DNA of 63,270 bases. Source: CALTSX01 sp051647685 (GTDB lineage Bacteria; Chlamydiota; Chlamydiia; Chlamydiales; CALTSX01). The notes below the pieces were generated by a model that was not told the origin of the DNA, did no database searches, and saw nothing but the letters and a program-made list of their open reading frames with translations. The translations under genes were made by a program, and so were the position numbers. This document shows positions 1-8,777 of the stretch, piece after piece. Positions within the stretch are counted from its first letter, which is position 1. Every line of letters begins with the position of its first letter. The DNA lies in the NCBI GenBank assembly GCA_051647685.1, contig JBOFEG010000020.1, forward strand, positions 1 through 63,270. Direction: 5' to 3'.

Positions 1-534
1 TCTGCAAATCTTTGGGAATATTTGCAAGGTTGGCAATTTAACGATGCTTTTATGCATCAACTTATGCCAATGTGCCAAACTCGCATTAAAACGCTAAGCG
101 ATTTTATGGAACTCTGTGGATTTTTCTTTATTCGGCATATTCCCTTAACTGAAGAATTACTGCTTCCGTTTTCTACATCTAGAGAAACAGCAGCCTGCAT
201 TTTACAAGCCATTATATGGCATATGGATCACAATGAGGATTGGAGTAGGTCCGGCGTAGAAAACGCCTCCAGAGCTGTTGCCGAGGTTTTCACTGTCAAT
301 CATAAAAAAGTGATTATGCGTCTTCTTTTTGTCGCAATTACGGGCAAAATTTCTGGTCCTCCCCTATTTCAATCCATAGAGATTTTGGGGAAATATCGAA
401 CAAGAGCGCGATTATTGGCAGCTATTGAATTTTTAGGAGGACTCTCTGGTAAACAATATCAGCTGCTTGAAAAACATTGGAAATCTGGTGACTGTACAAT
501 ATTTGTAAAACCCAATACCTCTTATGTCACATGA
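1..534 (+). CDS. gltX: Glutamyl-tRNA synthetase, C-terminal part (5' end outside window)
   Basis: The frame is open from base 1, so this is the tail of a gene that begins before the window. It matches the anticodon-binding helical domain of bacterial GltX, which charges tRNA-Glu in the cytoplasm. The stretch around codons 100-145 (MRLLFVAITGKISGPPLF, then IEILGKYRTRARLLAAIEFL) corresponds to the family pattern in which a conserved R-x-A-x-T-G is followed by an alpha-helical C-terminus. The catalytic Rossmann domain with HIGH and KMSKS is not in view. The TGA stop overlaps the ATG of cysJ by 11 bases, so the two genes are probably co-transcribed and translationally coupled. Family identity is good; whether the upstream part is intact cannot be judged. 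Confidence 0.85.
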   Translation, partial: SANLWEYLQGWQFNDAFMHQLMPMCQTRIKTLSDFMELCGFFFIRHIPLTEELLLPFSTSRETAACILQAIIWHMDHNEDWSRSGVENASRAVAEVFTVNHKKVIMRLLFVAITGKISGPPLFQSIEILGKYRTRARLLAAIEFLGGLSGKQYQLLEKHWKSGDCTIFVKPNTSYVT

Positions 535-1639
535 TCATATAAGGATGCACATCACCAACCGGTATCCGCTAACTCAAACTGGCTCCACAAAAGAGACTTT
601 TCATGTCACGCTGAGTCTCCCATCCTCCTCTCCACATAAAGTAGGAGATGCTATTGCTATTTTTCCCGAAAATTGTGTATCCGAAATAAGAGAATTATTT
701 TCCTATCTTACTATCACACCCTCAACTAGGGTTTCTGAAACAAAAACCAATAAAACCTATACCCTAGAAAAATTCCTGAAAGAAAGAGTTAATCTCAATA
801 AAATTAGGGTATCACTACTGCGCGCTATTGATGACAAAACGAGCGATGCATTCCTACGAAATTTATTACAAAGCGATAATAAAGACCTACTCAACTCTTG
901 TATACAAGAATGGGATTTAGTCACATGGCTGTCTAAAATTCCAATGCCTTTATCTGCCCAGGAATTCATTTCGCATCTGTTACCGTTACTTCCTAGATTT
1001 TATTCAATTGCTTCCTCTCCTCTTCGATACTCAAATCAAATTGATATTGTAGTCTCTCATTTCTCATACAAAAAAAATGAAAAGATAAAAACTGGCCTCG
1101 CCAGTCATTTTTTATGCTATGCGGCAGAGCCATATAACACTTCGATTCTTGGATATATACAACCGACTAAACACTTTACCCTCCCTAAAGACCCAACTAC
1201 AAATATTATCATGATTGGGCCTGGGACTGGAATTGCTCCCTACAAAGGATTTTTAGAGGAAAGAATACACGTGCAAGCTCCCGGCAAAAATTGGTTATTT
1301 TTTGGAGAGAGAAATAGAAATTACGATTTTTTCTACCGCGAATTTTTGGAGTCTTGTATTGCCCAAGGATATCTGACTTTACATACAGCTTTTTCTCGAG
1401 ATCAAACAGAAAAACTCTATGTTCAACATCATATAGAAAATGAAAGAAAGGAATTTATAAATTGGATAGACAGAGGCGCTTATATCTATTTGTGCGGTGA
1501 TGCAAAAAAAATGGCTCCCAGTGTAGAAGCTACTTTGCAATCTATTTTAGTAAAAGAAAAAAATTTAGATATCGAAGAGGCAAAGATTTATCTCAAATCC
1601 CTTAAGAAAGAAAAACGTTATTTATTAGATGTTTACTAA
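524..1639 (+). CDS. cysJ: CysJ-like FAD/NADPH flavoprotein reductase without flavodoxin domain
   Basis: Ferredoxin-NADP reductase module of the sulfite reductase/cytochrome P450 reductase family, moving electrons from NADPH through FAD. The FAD-binding RFYS motif lies at residues 158-161, the NADP-binding GPGTGIAP motif at 232-239, a FGERN segment near 262, a YLCGDAKKMA segment near the C-terminus, and the protein ends in DVY, as CysJ proteins do. At 371 residues it lacks the N-terminal FMN/flavodoxin domain of E. coli CysJ, as do chlamydial homologues. No cysI is in the window, so the electron acceptor is unknown and sulfite reduction is not assured. In classical Chlamydia this gene neighbours ispF; here an NDUFA9-like gene sits between them. 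Confidence 0.85.
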   Translation: MSHDHIRMHITNRYPLTQTGSTKETFHVTLSLPSSSPHKVGDAIAIFPENCVSEIRELFSYLTITPSTRVSETKTNKTYTLEKFLKERVNLNKIRVSLLRAIDDKTSDAFLRNLLQSDNKDLLNSCIQEWDLVTWLSKIPMPLSAQEFISHLLPLLPRFYSIASSPLRYSNQIDIVVSHFSYKKNEKIKTGLASHFLCYAAEPYNTSILGYIQPTKHFTLPKDPTTNIIMIGPGTGIAPYKGFLEERIHVQAPGKNWLFFGERNRNYDFFYREFLESCIAQGYLTLHTAFSRDQTEKLYVQHHIENERKEFINWIDRGAYIYLCGDAKKMAPSVEATLQSILVKEKNLDIEEAKIYLKSLKKEKRYLLDVY

Positions 1640-1687
1640 AGCTCTTTGATTGTGATAATACAAGGATTAGAAGCAATTCTAATCTTT

Positions 1688-2593
1688 ATGAACAAAAAAA
1701 TTTTAATATTTGGTGGCTCGGGATTTATTGGTTCGTATTTAACAAAAACTTTATTGGATAATAACTGTAAGGTTTTGATTATCTGCAGAAATATAGATAC
1801 AGCCTTGAACAGGGTAGGCAACCATAAAAATTTACAAGCTAAGAATATTGATATTTTTAATGAAGATGAAGTAAAAAAGTTAGTAAAAAAGTGCGATGTA
1901 ATCGTAAATTTAATTGGAAAGTTATTTGAAGCTCAAAAAGGTGATTTCAGAAAATTTCACACTATATTTCCAGATATATTATCTAAAAATGTCCCTAGTA
2001 GTAAGCAATTGATCCACATCTCAGCCTTAGGTATAGAAAAATCGGCAAAAACATCCGTTTATGCCTCAACAAAACTAGAAGGACAAAATGCAGTTATTAA
2101 CAACTCTAAAAACTATAATATCGTAAAGCCAAGTATCGTTTTTGGAGAGGAAGATAACTTCTTCAATCAATTTGCAAAAATGGCAAAAACATCTCCTTGC
2201 ATACCATTAATTGGGCGTGGAAAAACGAAATTTGCTCCAATTTATATTCAGGATTTAGTTAGCAGTATTATTTTCCTAATACGATATAATAAAAAATATC
2301 AAAATACAATTTTTGAAGCTTATGGACCAAAAACATTAAGTTTTAAACAACTCATTGAATTTGTTCTAAAAACTACAAATAAGAAAAGACTGCTAATTGT
2401 TATACCCTTTCCTCTTGCAAAGTTACTCGCTAAACTTATGAATGTATTCAGGGTCTATAGGCTGACGCCAGATCAAGTTGAATTACTCAAATATAATAAT
2501 ATTGGTAGCAAGAATTACAAAAATATTGATGAGCTTATTGGGAAATTAGGAAATTATAAAAAAATTGTTCCAAAGTATTTATTTACAATTTAA
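1688..2593 (+). CDS. NDUFA9-like NAD(P)-binding short-chain dehydrogenase/epimerase
   Basis: Extended SDR protein with an N-terminal Rossmann motif GGSGFIGS about 9 residues after the start. It resembles the complex I NDUFA9-type subfamily (segments VIVNLIGKLFEAQKG and LIHISALGIEKSAKTSVYASTKLEGQ), common in alphaproteobacteria including Rickettsiales. The Y-x-x-x-K pair is visible in VYASTKLEG. The ATG at 1688 is preferred: it begins directly before the Rossmann strand, whereas a TTG at 1646 would add 14 hydrophobic residues unrelated to the fold. No obvious Shine-Dalgarno precedes it. The protein is unusually rich in Lys, Asn and Ile compared with both neighbours and separates cysJ from ispF, which suggests acquisition by transfer. 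No complex I gene is nearby, so the function is open. Confidence 0.75.
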   Translation: MNKKILIFGGSGFIGSYLTKTLLDNNCKVLIICRNIDTALNRVGNHKNLQAKNIDIFNEDEVKKLVKKCDVIVNLIGKLFEAQKGDFRKFHTIFPDILSKNVPSSKQLIHISALGIEKSAKTSVYASTKLEGQNAVINNSKNYNIVKPSIVFGEEDNFFNQFAKMAKTSPCIPLIGRGKTKFAPIYIQDLVSSIIFLIRYNKKYQNTIFEAYGPKTLSFKQLIEFVLKTTNKKRLLIVIPFPLAKLLAKLMNVFRVYRLTPDQVELLKYNNIGSKNYKNIDELIGKLGNYKKIVPKYLFTI

Positions 2594-2642
2594 TAAAGGA
2601 TGGAATTTTTATTAATGAATTACATAAAGACCATTGCAGGTT

Positions 2643-3119
2643 TCATTTTTCTTCCGTAGTAATAATACAAAGACATTGCATTCCCTCGCCTCTTCCAAAA
2701 GCTGTAAGTCCATCACCAGATGTAATCGTCAGCCCCACCTGCTCTATTCCAATGTGTAAAATGTCTGCAATATTTCTTCTAATTTCTTCAGATCGAGATT
2801 GCAACCTAGGTGTTTTGCCCTCAATCGATAAAGCTACATGAGAAATTATTTGGGACCCAAGTGTCCCTAAAGCTTTTTCTACGTAAATTTGACTATCAGT
2901 AATTCCAGTGCGACAAAGTGAAATAGCGACCTTGCCAAGTATGGGTACATGACTCAGAGAACTAATTGCATTACAGATTGCATGCAAAACAATATCGCCA
3001 TCAGAGTCTGCAGCAAATGGCAATGATTCTTTAATATCGAGACCGCCTATGCGACATAATTTGGAATCATTTTCCTCAAATGCATGACTATCTTGTCCAA
3101 TTCCAACGCGAATTTTCAT
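2643..3119 (-). CDS. ispF: 2-C-methyl-D-erythritol 2,4-cyclodiphosphate synthase
   Basis: Fifth enzyme of the MEP isoprenoid pathway, closing CDP-methylerythritol 2-phosphate to the cyclodiphosphate with release of CMP. The 158-residue length is typical. Metal ligands are visible: D10 and H12 in GQDSHAF and H46 in DSDGDIVLHAICNA. The C-terminal segment TSGDGLTAFGRGEGMQCLC matches the family pattern for the nucleotide-binding end. It is convergent with the NDUFA9-like gene and divergent from murA. Together with the cytidylyltransferase at 52.7 kb it implies that part of the MEP pathway is encoded in this region. Confidence 0.93.
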   Translation of the reverse strand: MKIRVGIGQDSHAFEENDSKLCRIGGLDIKESLPFAADSDGDIVLHAICNAISSLSHVPILGKVAISLCRTGITDSQIYVEKALGTLGSQIISHVALSIEGKTPRLQSRSEEIRRNIADILHIGIEQVGLTITSGDGLTAFGRGEGMQCLCIITTEEK

Positions 3120-3190
3120 AATTTGGCAAAGAATATAAAATATAAGGACTTTTCTACCATATAAATATAGAAATAGTCTATATGTGATTG

Positions 3191-3213
3191 TATAAATAAC
3201 TATTATAAATAAC
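3191..3213. repeat. Direct repeat TATAAATAAC x2 in the ispF-murA intergenic region
   Basis: The decamer TATAAATAAC occurs at 3191-3200 and again at 3204-3213, 13 bases apart. It lies in the 228-base AT-rich gap between the divergent ispF and murA genes, where both promoters must be. Both copies resemble a -10 box. With such AT-rich sequence the repeat may be chance; no clear consensus promoter was settled on here. Confidence 0.25.
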
Positions 3214-3347
3214 TTTTGTAAAAATGATGTAAAAAAATTAAAAACTTTCTATTTTGTTAAATATAGAGGATTACTATAAAATCTCAGGAACCCATTTAAT
3301 TTAGAAATACAGTTATTATTCTGCTTTAGTGTAAGGAAATTTGCTTT

Positions 3348-4727
3348 ATGGAAGCTCTGCAAATTCAAGGGGGTCTGCCTTTACAAGGATCAGTTAAGGC
3401 CTCTGGCGCTAAAAACGCTATTACAAAAATGTTAGTGGCCTCCCTCTTATCTGATAAACTATGTACTTTTTATAATGTCCCTACTATTTCTGAAGTTGAT
3501 ATTACCTTAGCTTTATGTCGTGAAATAGGCATGCATGCTACATGGGATCGAGATTTGAATACACTGACAACGATTACGAAAGAAATTGTTAGATCTCATA
3601 TTCCTCAAAAATTCTCAGGTGCAAATCGGATTCCGATTTTATTGATTGGCGCTCTTTTAGGTCGCTCTCGTAATGAGATTGTTGTTCCTATATCCGGTGG
3701 GTGTAAGATAGGGAAGAGACCTATCGATTTCCATATTGCTGCATTAGAAAAGCTAGGCGCCGATATTGTATACCGGGTCAAAAATGGTGAAGAAGCTTAC
3801 TATACAAATGCAACTTCAAAACTTATTGGAACTATTATTGAGCTACCTTATCCGTCAGTAGGAGCAACCGAAAATAGTATTTTAGCCGGCTGTAGTGCTG
3901 AAGGTCAGACTATTATTAAAAATGCTGCGATAGAACCTGAAATTTTAGATTTCATTCGATTTTTACAAAAAATGGGCGCCTCTATTAAAGTGGTTGACCG
4001 AACTATTTATATAGAAAAAATGAGAAAAACATTTCCGGTCACTCATAAAGTGCTCACCGATCGCATGGAGGTTGCTTGTTTTGGAATGGCAGCAATCGCT
4101 ACAAAAGGAAGAGTTTTTGTGAAAGGCGCTGATGCTACAACTTTGGGATCTTTCTTGCGTCAACTACAAAAAATTGGTGCTGGATTTCAAATAGAGCCTG
4201 ACGGAATTGAATTCTTTTTTCGTGACGCTTTGAAAGGTGGGATTCACGTGGAAACTGATGTATATCCAGGGTTTGCAACGGACTGGCAACAATCTTTTGC
4301 AGTATTACTTACTCAAGCAGCAGGCTACTCTGTGATTCATGAAACTGTTTATGAGAATCGTTTTGGTTATACACAGATATTGCAACAAATGGGAGCCGAT
4401 CTCGAATTATTTACAGAGTGTTTAGGCAATAAACCATGTAGGTTTACAACCGAGGCTCATTATCATAGTTTAATAGTAAAAGGTCCTACTCAATTACACG
4501 GAAGAGTAATTTCTATTCCCGATTTACGCGCAGGATTTGCCTATATTATGGCAGCTTTGCTGGCACTTGAAGAGAGTGTAATATTTAATCTACACTATTT
4601 AGACAGAGGATATGAAAATATAGATCAGAAATTATCAAGTCTAGGTGCAAATATTAAACGGATAGATTCTATGGAATCAAGTAGTATCGTAAATACTTCC
4701 CAATCACGTATTCATTCATTGTATTAA
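3348..4727 (+). CDS. murA: UDP-N-acetylglucosamine 1-carboxyvinyltransferase
   Basis: First committed enzyme of peptidoglycan precursor synthesis, transferring enolpyruvate from PEP to UDP-GlcNAc in the cytoplasm. The K22-N23 pair of the substrate site is present in SGAKNAI. The active-site loop reads SGGCKIGKRPID with Cys at residue 119. The catalytic Asp region reads YPGFATDWQQSF and the conserved C-terminal Arg segment reads IPDLRAGFAY. At 459 residues it is longer than E. coli MurA (419), with a polar C-terminal tail. Chlamydia trachomatis MurA is known for an Asp in place of the active-site Cys, which confers fosfomycin resistance; this protein keeps Cys. epmB starts 5 bases after its stop, so the two are probably co-transcribed. 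Confidence 0.93.
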   Translation: MEALQIQGGLPLQGSVKASGAKNAITKMLVASLLSDKLCTFYNVPTISEVDITLALCREIGMHATWDRDLNTLTTITKEIVRSHIPQKFSGANRIPILLIGALLGRSRNEIVVPISGGCKIGKRPIDFHIAALEKLGADIVYRVKNGEEAYYTNATSKLIGTIIELPYPSVGATENSILAGCSAEGQTIIKNAAIEPEILDFIRFLQKMGASIKVVDRTIYIEKMRKTFPVTHKVLTDRMEVACFGMAAIATKGRVFVKGADATTLGSFLRQLQKIGAGFQIEPDGIEFFFRDALKGGIHVETDVYPGFATDWQQSFAVLLTQAAGYSVIHETVYENRFGYTQILQQMGADLELFTECLGNKPCRFTTEAHYHSLIVKGPTQLHGRVISIPDLRAGFAYIMAALLALEESVIFNLHYLDRGYENIDQKLSSLGANIKRIDSMESSSIVNTSQSRIHSLY

Positions 4728-4732
4728 TTTAT

Positions 4733-5692
4733 ATGCCCTGGAAACAAGTTCAGAAAAATAATTTTACCTCTATTGAACGTTTAGCAGAGTTCCTCGAGCT
4801 TTCCGAGATGAATCGGAGTATACTTATTAAAAGAAAGGATTTTCCATTAAATATTCCCCTCAGACTTGCAAAAAAAATGCAAAAGAACTCGTTGTTAGAT
4901 CCTTTATTTAAACAATATGTGTCAACCTCTAGTGAGTTGCTTGCTGACAAGGGGTATTCTGATGATCCAGTACAGGATAAGCAGTTTTGCAAGACTCCTA
5001 AATTACTACAAAAGTATCGCGGTAGAGCCCTGCTTATTTGTACACAAGCATGCGCAATGCACTGTCGATTTTGTTTCCGACAAAATTTTCCTTATGCCTC
5101 ACTACAATCAAAATTTGATCGAGAGATAGCCTATATAACCGAAGATCAAACTATTACAGAAGTTATTCTTAGCGGGGGTGACCCTCTTTCTTTATCTGAT
5201 CATTACTTAAGGGATTTATGTCATCGACTAGCGGCTATTCCTCATGTACAAATCATTCGATTTCATACCCGGTTTCTGATTGGAATTCCTGAGAGAATTA
5301 CGGATAGTTTATTATCGTCATTGCCTGAGAATATACAAATGTATTTTGTGATCCACATTAATCATCCTCTGGAGTTAGATGCGGATGTGATAGACGCATG
5401 CAGATCACTACAAGGTCATAGAATACAATTGCTTTCACAAACTGTTTTACTGAAAGGAATTAACGATAGCGTTGCCCCATTACAAGAATTATTTTTTAAA
5501 CTCGCAGGTACTGGGATTATTCCTTATTATTTCCATCAGTTGGATGCCATTTTAGGAGGAGGCCATTTTTTTGTGGAGAAAGAAAAGGGTATTCATTTGA
5601 TAAAAGAGTTACAAAAATGTCTTCCAGGTTATGCAGTTCCAAAATATGTAGAAGAAATCCCGGGTCAATTTAACAAAACGAGAATCTTTTAA
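4733..5692 (+). CDS. epmB: EF-P beta-lysylation protein EpmB / lysine 2,3-aminomutase-like radical SAM enzyme
   Basis: Radical SAM protein with the CxxxCxxC iron-sulfur motif at C107, C111 and C114 (CAMHCRFCFRQNFPY), followed by the ILSGGDPLSLSD glycine-rich segment that binds SAM and by a PYYFHQLD motif near the C-terminus typical of the KamA/EpmB group. At 319 residues it is close to EpmB, which isomerises alpha-lysine to beta-lysine for attachment to elongation factor P, and shorter than catabolic lysine 2,3-aminomutase. EpmA and efp are not in this window, so the partner enzymes cannot be confirmed. It lies directly behind murA and faces argS. Confidence 0.82.
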   Translation: MPWKQVQKNNFTSIERLAEFLELSEMNRSILIKRKDFPLNIPLRLAKKMQKNSLLDPLFKQYVSTSSELLADKGYSDDPVQDKQFCKTPKLLQKYRGRALLICTQACAMHCRFCFRQNFPYASLQSKFDREIAYITEDQTITEVILSGGDPLSLSDHYLRDLCHRLAAIPHVQIIRFHTRFLIGIPERITDSLLSSLPENIQMYFVIHINHPLELDADVIDACRSLQGHRIQLLSQTVLLKGINDSVAPLQELFFKLAGTGIIPYYFHQLDAILGGGHFFVEKEKGIHLIKELQKCLPGYAVPKYVEEIPGQFNKTRIF

Positions 5693-5771
5693 AGGTTGAT
5701 GAGGGTGCGAAGTGTATATCATTCACAATGATTTCAATTGTAAATCAGCAAACTAATTTTCTTGATACCAG

Positions 5772-7505
5772 TTACATTTTATCTAGGGTCTTTAATCCAA
5801 GGATTTCAAGGCCTTGTTTAAGCACTCGACTGGAGCACTCGCACAACAATAACCGGCTGGATTCACTATCACTTCCCTCCACCCTACAATCGCGGAAGAA
5901 TGCATGAAATTTTTCTGCTAAGTGATATAAGTATTCGGCTAGTCTATTAGGAAGAAGATCGCGACTCATAGACAAAAGCGTTTCATCAAATTGACGTAGA
6001 TGCAGTGCAAGCGCAATTTCGCTTGGGTGCTCTATGGATATAGGAACAGATAGTTCAATCGATTTATTGACTTTTCTTTTGATGCCCTGCATTCTGACGT
6101 AAGAATACAATAAATAAGGAGCTGTATTTCCTTCAAACTGGAGCATTCTTTCATAACTAAATATATAGTCTTTTTGTCGATGTCCTGATAAATCCGCATA
6201 TTTTATGGCATCTATTCCAAGTATGATAGCAGAATCATTAATCTCTTTTTCTGAAAAATCGGGACGTCGCTCTCTAAGAGTAGTTTTTGCAAATGCGATT
6301 GCTTTATGAATTAAATCGATTAATTTCTCAGTAGTACCTTCTCGCGTTTTTAATCGTTTTTTTTCTGGAGATAGAACGACTCCAAAAGTGACATGATTAA
6401 ACTCTGTTTTTTTTGGATCCAAATATCCAGCGGCAATTGACGCCCGAACGAGCATTTGAAAATGAAGAAGTTGCCCACCATCAGTGACTACAATAATGCG
6501 ATCTGCTTTTTCCTCCTGCGTACGCTGCCGCATAGCAGCGAGATCTGTTGTAACGTAGTTGTGTCCGCCATCAGATTTTTGAACCATGATTGGTAATGGC
6601 TCTCCTTCTTTATTGGTAAATTCTGGGAAAAAGATGCATCTGGCTCCCTGTGACTCAATAATAAGATTTTTCTTGTCTAAATCTTGTATAATGTTGGGCA
6701 ATTGGTCGCTATAAAATGACTCACCTCGTTCTGTTATTTTTATATCTAAAAGATCATAAATTTCTTTGTAGGCTTTACGAGAGACTTCACAGATAGATTT
6801 CCATACTTCTATTGAAGGTGGATATTTTTGTTGTAATGATACTACCGCCAGCTGAGAAGCTTCTTTAAAACTACGATCATTGTCAAATCTTTGCTTAGCC
6901 GCTTGATAGATCTTTAGTAATTCTTTAATCGTTAAATGATTGTAATCTATATTTTCATATTTAATATATGCGAGTAGCATTCCAAATTGCGTTCCCCAAT
7001 CCCCTACGTGGTTGAGTCGCATAACTCTATGCCCTAAGAATTCAAAAAGTCTAGCTAAACTATCTCCAATGATTGTGGAGCGCAAGTGTCCTACGTGAAG
7101 CTCTTTAGCCACATTTGGAGAAGAAAAATCTATAATGATTTTAGATGGGTGCTCTGGCATTTCTATCCCAAGTTTTGCGTCACGTAGCATCTTAGATAGC
7201 TCCGAGGCGAGAAATTTCGACAAAATAGTGAAGTTGATAAATCCCGACTTACAAGTTATTGACTTAAGGAGAGTTTTTGACTCTTTTGGAAAGGCTTGTG
7301 CAATGGCCTCTGCAATTTCATTTGGAGATCTTTTAAGAATCCTAGCCATTTTTAAGGCACTATTACATTGGTAATTTCCAAGTGCCTGATTCATGCTTTG
7401 CGTAATTTCTGCTGGAATATAAGCATTTAATTCTGATGTAAAAAATTTACAGTTTTGAATTGCACTAGTGCAGTAAGTTTGGAGAATGTGCGTAATTGTT
7501 TTCAT
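5772..7505 (-). CDS. argS: Arginyl-tRNA synthetase
   Basis: Class I aminoacyl-tRNA synthetase charging tRNA-Arg. The N-terminal Arg-tRNA-specific domain covers about residues 1-85, the HIGH-class signature appears as HVGH at 137-140 (KELHVGHLRSTIIGD), and the degenerate KMSKS loop as KRLKTREG. The C-terminal DALR anticodon domain follows (FEGNTAPYLLYSYVRMQGI). The 577-residue length is normal. Its ATG overlaps the TGA of the upstream leucine dehydrogenase gene as ATGA, indicating translational coupling. argS next to murA (here with epmB between) also occurs in C. trachomatis. Confidence 0.95.
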   Translation of the reverse strand: MKTITHILQTYCTSAIQNCKFFTSELNAYIPAEITQSMNQALGNYQCNSALKMARILKRSPNEIAEAIAQAFPKESKTLLKSITCKSGFINFTILSKFLASELSKMLRDAKLGIEMPEHPSKIIIDFSSPNVAKELHVGHLRSTIIGDSLARLFEFLGHRVMRLNHVGDWGTQFGMLLAYIKYENIDYNHLTIKELLKIYQAAKQRFDNDRSFKEASQLAVVSLQQKYPPSIEVWKSICEVSRKAYKEIYDLLDIKITERGESFYSDQLPNIIQDLDKKNLIIESQGARCIFFPEFTNKEGEPLPIMVQKSDGGHNYVTTDLAAMRQRTQEEKADRIIVVTDGGQLLHFQMLVRASIAAGYLDPKKTEFNHVTFGVVLSPEKKRLKTREGTTEKLIDLIHKAIAFAKTTLRERRPDFSEKEINDSAIILGIDAIKYADLSGHRQKDYIFSYERMLQFEGNTAPYLLYSYVRMQGIKRKVNKSIELSVPISIEHPSEIALALHLRQFDETLLSMSRDLLPNRLAEYLYHLAEKFHAFFRDCRVEGSDSESSRLLLCECSSRVLKQGLEILGLKTLDKM

Positions 7506-8608
7506 ACATGGGAACTTTCGAGAATAGAGTGATGAAAATGAGGCGCTATTTGTCGTTTGCCAATGTTATGAGAAATGCGATACTTAGCGAGTTTAAGCGC
7601 TGTTTGATTGGTGCAGCAGCCAGATTGACTAGATACTCTAAAAATAGATAGTAAATTGTCATAAATTGTACTGATGAATTTTTGTGACTGCACGGGATTA
7701 TAACCTTCTGCTCTCAGCTCCATCGCAACATTGATAAGTCCACCTGCATTAATAACGAAATCTGGGGCATATAAAATTCCTCTTTTGTATAAAGCAATGC
7801 CATCTTCTTCTGTCTGGAGTATATTGTTGGCACATCCACCTATGGCTCTGCAATTCAAAACGGGAATAGTTTCTTTATTCAGTACATTTCCAATGGCACA
7901 TGGGGCTAAAATATCGCAATTTTCCGTAAAAGATTCTGCTACGCTGATTTGTCTCGCTCCTAATTCTTTAGCAACTGCAGCTGCCCGCTCTTCGTTGACA
8001 TCGGCTAAAACTAATTCGGCTCCTGCCCAAAACAATCGCGATGCTAAGTCTTTTCCCACACTTCCAAGTCCTTGAATGACTATCTTTTTACCTCGCACTG
8101 ATCTACTTCCAAATAAATGCATGCAAATTGCTTCCATTCCAATAAGGACACCGTGTGCAGTAAAAGGGCTTGGATTTCCACTACTTTTGATGTGACTGAG
8201 TCCAGTTATATATTTTGTTTTTTGATGAATGATAGCGAGCTCTTTAATAGTACAATTCATATCCTCAGAGCAAATATATTTCCCTTCTAGGGCATTGACA
8301 GCTTCTCCAAAATCCCATAGAAGTTCTTTTTCTAATGGTTTCTTGGAATCCTGTATAATTACACTTTTCCCACCTCCAAGGCCTATGCCTGCAAAAGCTG
8401 CTTTATAAGTCATCCCTTGCGATAAACGGAGAACATCGGATAAGGCATCTGAAAAGGATTGATAGTATAAAATTCGAATACCCCCTAGTGCGGGACCCAG
8501 GGTGGTATCGTGAATAGCTATAATGGCTTCTAGTCCACTTACTGGGCTGGTTACGTGTATAACTCTTTCATAATTAGGAATTTGTAACTCTTGCAGCGTA
8601 AGATCCAT
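7502..8608 (-). CDS. ldh: Leucine/phenylalanine/valine dehydrogenase family amino acid dehydrogenase
   Basis: Glu/Leu/Phe/Val dehydrogenase that reversibly deaminates branched-chain amino acids with NAD. The substrate-binding glycine loop GIGLGGGKSVI with its catalytic Lys lies near residue 78-88, a CSEDMNCT segment follows, and the Rossmann motif GLGSVGKDLASRLF is near residues 175-190. The segment IGGCANNILQTEEDG is typical of the family's NAD domain. Its length of 368 is normal. The gene heads a coupled pair with argS. Chlamydiae commonly carry one such gene; the symbol ldh follows usage for the family and the precise substrate cannot be told from sequence alone. Confidence 0.87.
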   Translation of the reverse strand: MDLTLQELQIPNYERVIHVTSPVSGLEAIIAIHDTTLGPALGGIRILYYQSFSDALSDVLRLSQGMTYKAAFAGIGLGGGKSVIIQDSKKPLEKELLWDFGEAVNALEGKYICSEDMNCTIKELAIIHQKTKYITGLSHIKSSGNPSPFTAHGVLIGMEAICMHLFGSRSVRGKKIVIQGLGSVGKDLASRLFWAGAELVLADVNEERAAAVAKELGARQISVAESFTENCDILAPCAIGNVLNKETIPVLNCRAIGGCANNILQTEEDGIALYKRGILYAPDFVINAGGLINVAMELRAEGYNPVQSQKFISTIYDNLLSIFRVSSQSGCCTNQTALKLAKYRISHNIGKRQIAPHFHHSILESSHV

Positions 8609-8777
8609 AGACTCTCCAAAGAATTAATTAAAAATAACAAAATTATTTTATCCGATTCAACTCGAAAATTGCAAAATAAATAGAAGCTTAACCCATTAAA
8701 TTATATAATGATTTGGGTTGAATTAATGCGCTTTCTTGCGTTACTCTTAATTAAAAATTAAAAAATTTGAGGAAAGA

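Noticed and set aside
1646..1687. TTG start 42 bases upstream for the NDUFA9-like gene
   Set aside because: Adds 14 non-conserved residues and has no ribosome site; ATG 1688 starts right before the Rossmann strand.
5720..5750. Inverted repeat ATCATT-CAC-AATGAT between epmB and argS, considered as a terminator
   Set aside because: Six AT-rich pairs with no following T run; too weak.
7731..8075. A 114-codon open frame antisense to the leucine dehydrogenase gene
   Set aside because: Shadow of a well-conserved gene; composition typical of antisense translation.
8690..8735. AACCCA/TGGGTT inverted repeat around a TATAAT box between ldh and the gene at 8778
   Set aside because: Possible divergent promoter region, but no acceptable -35 element on either strand and the repeat arms are only six bases.
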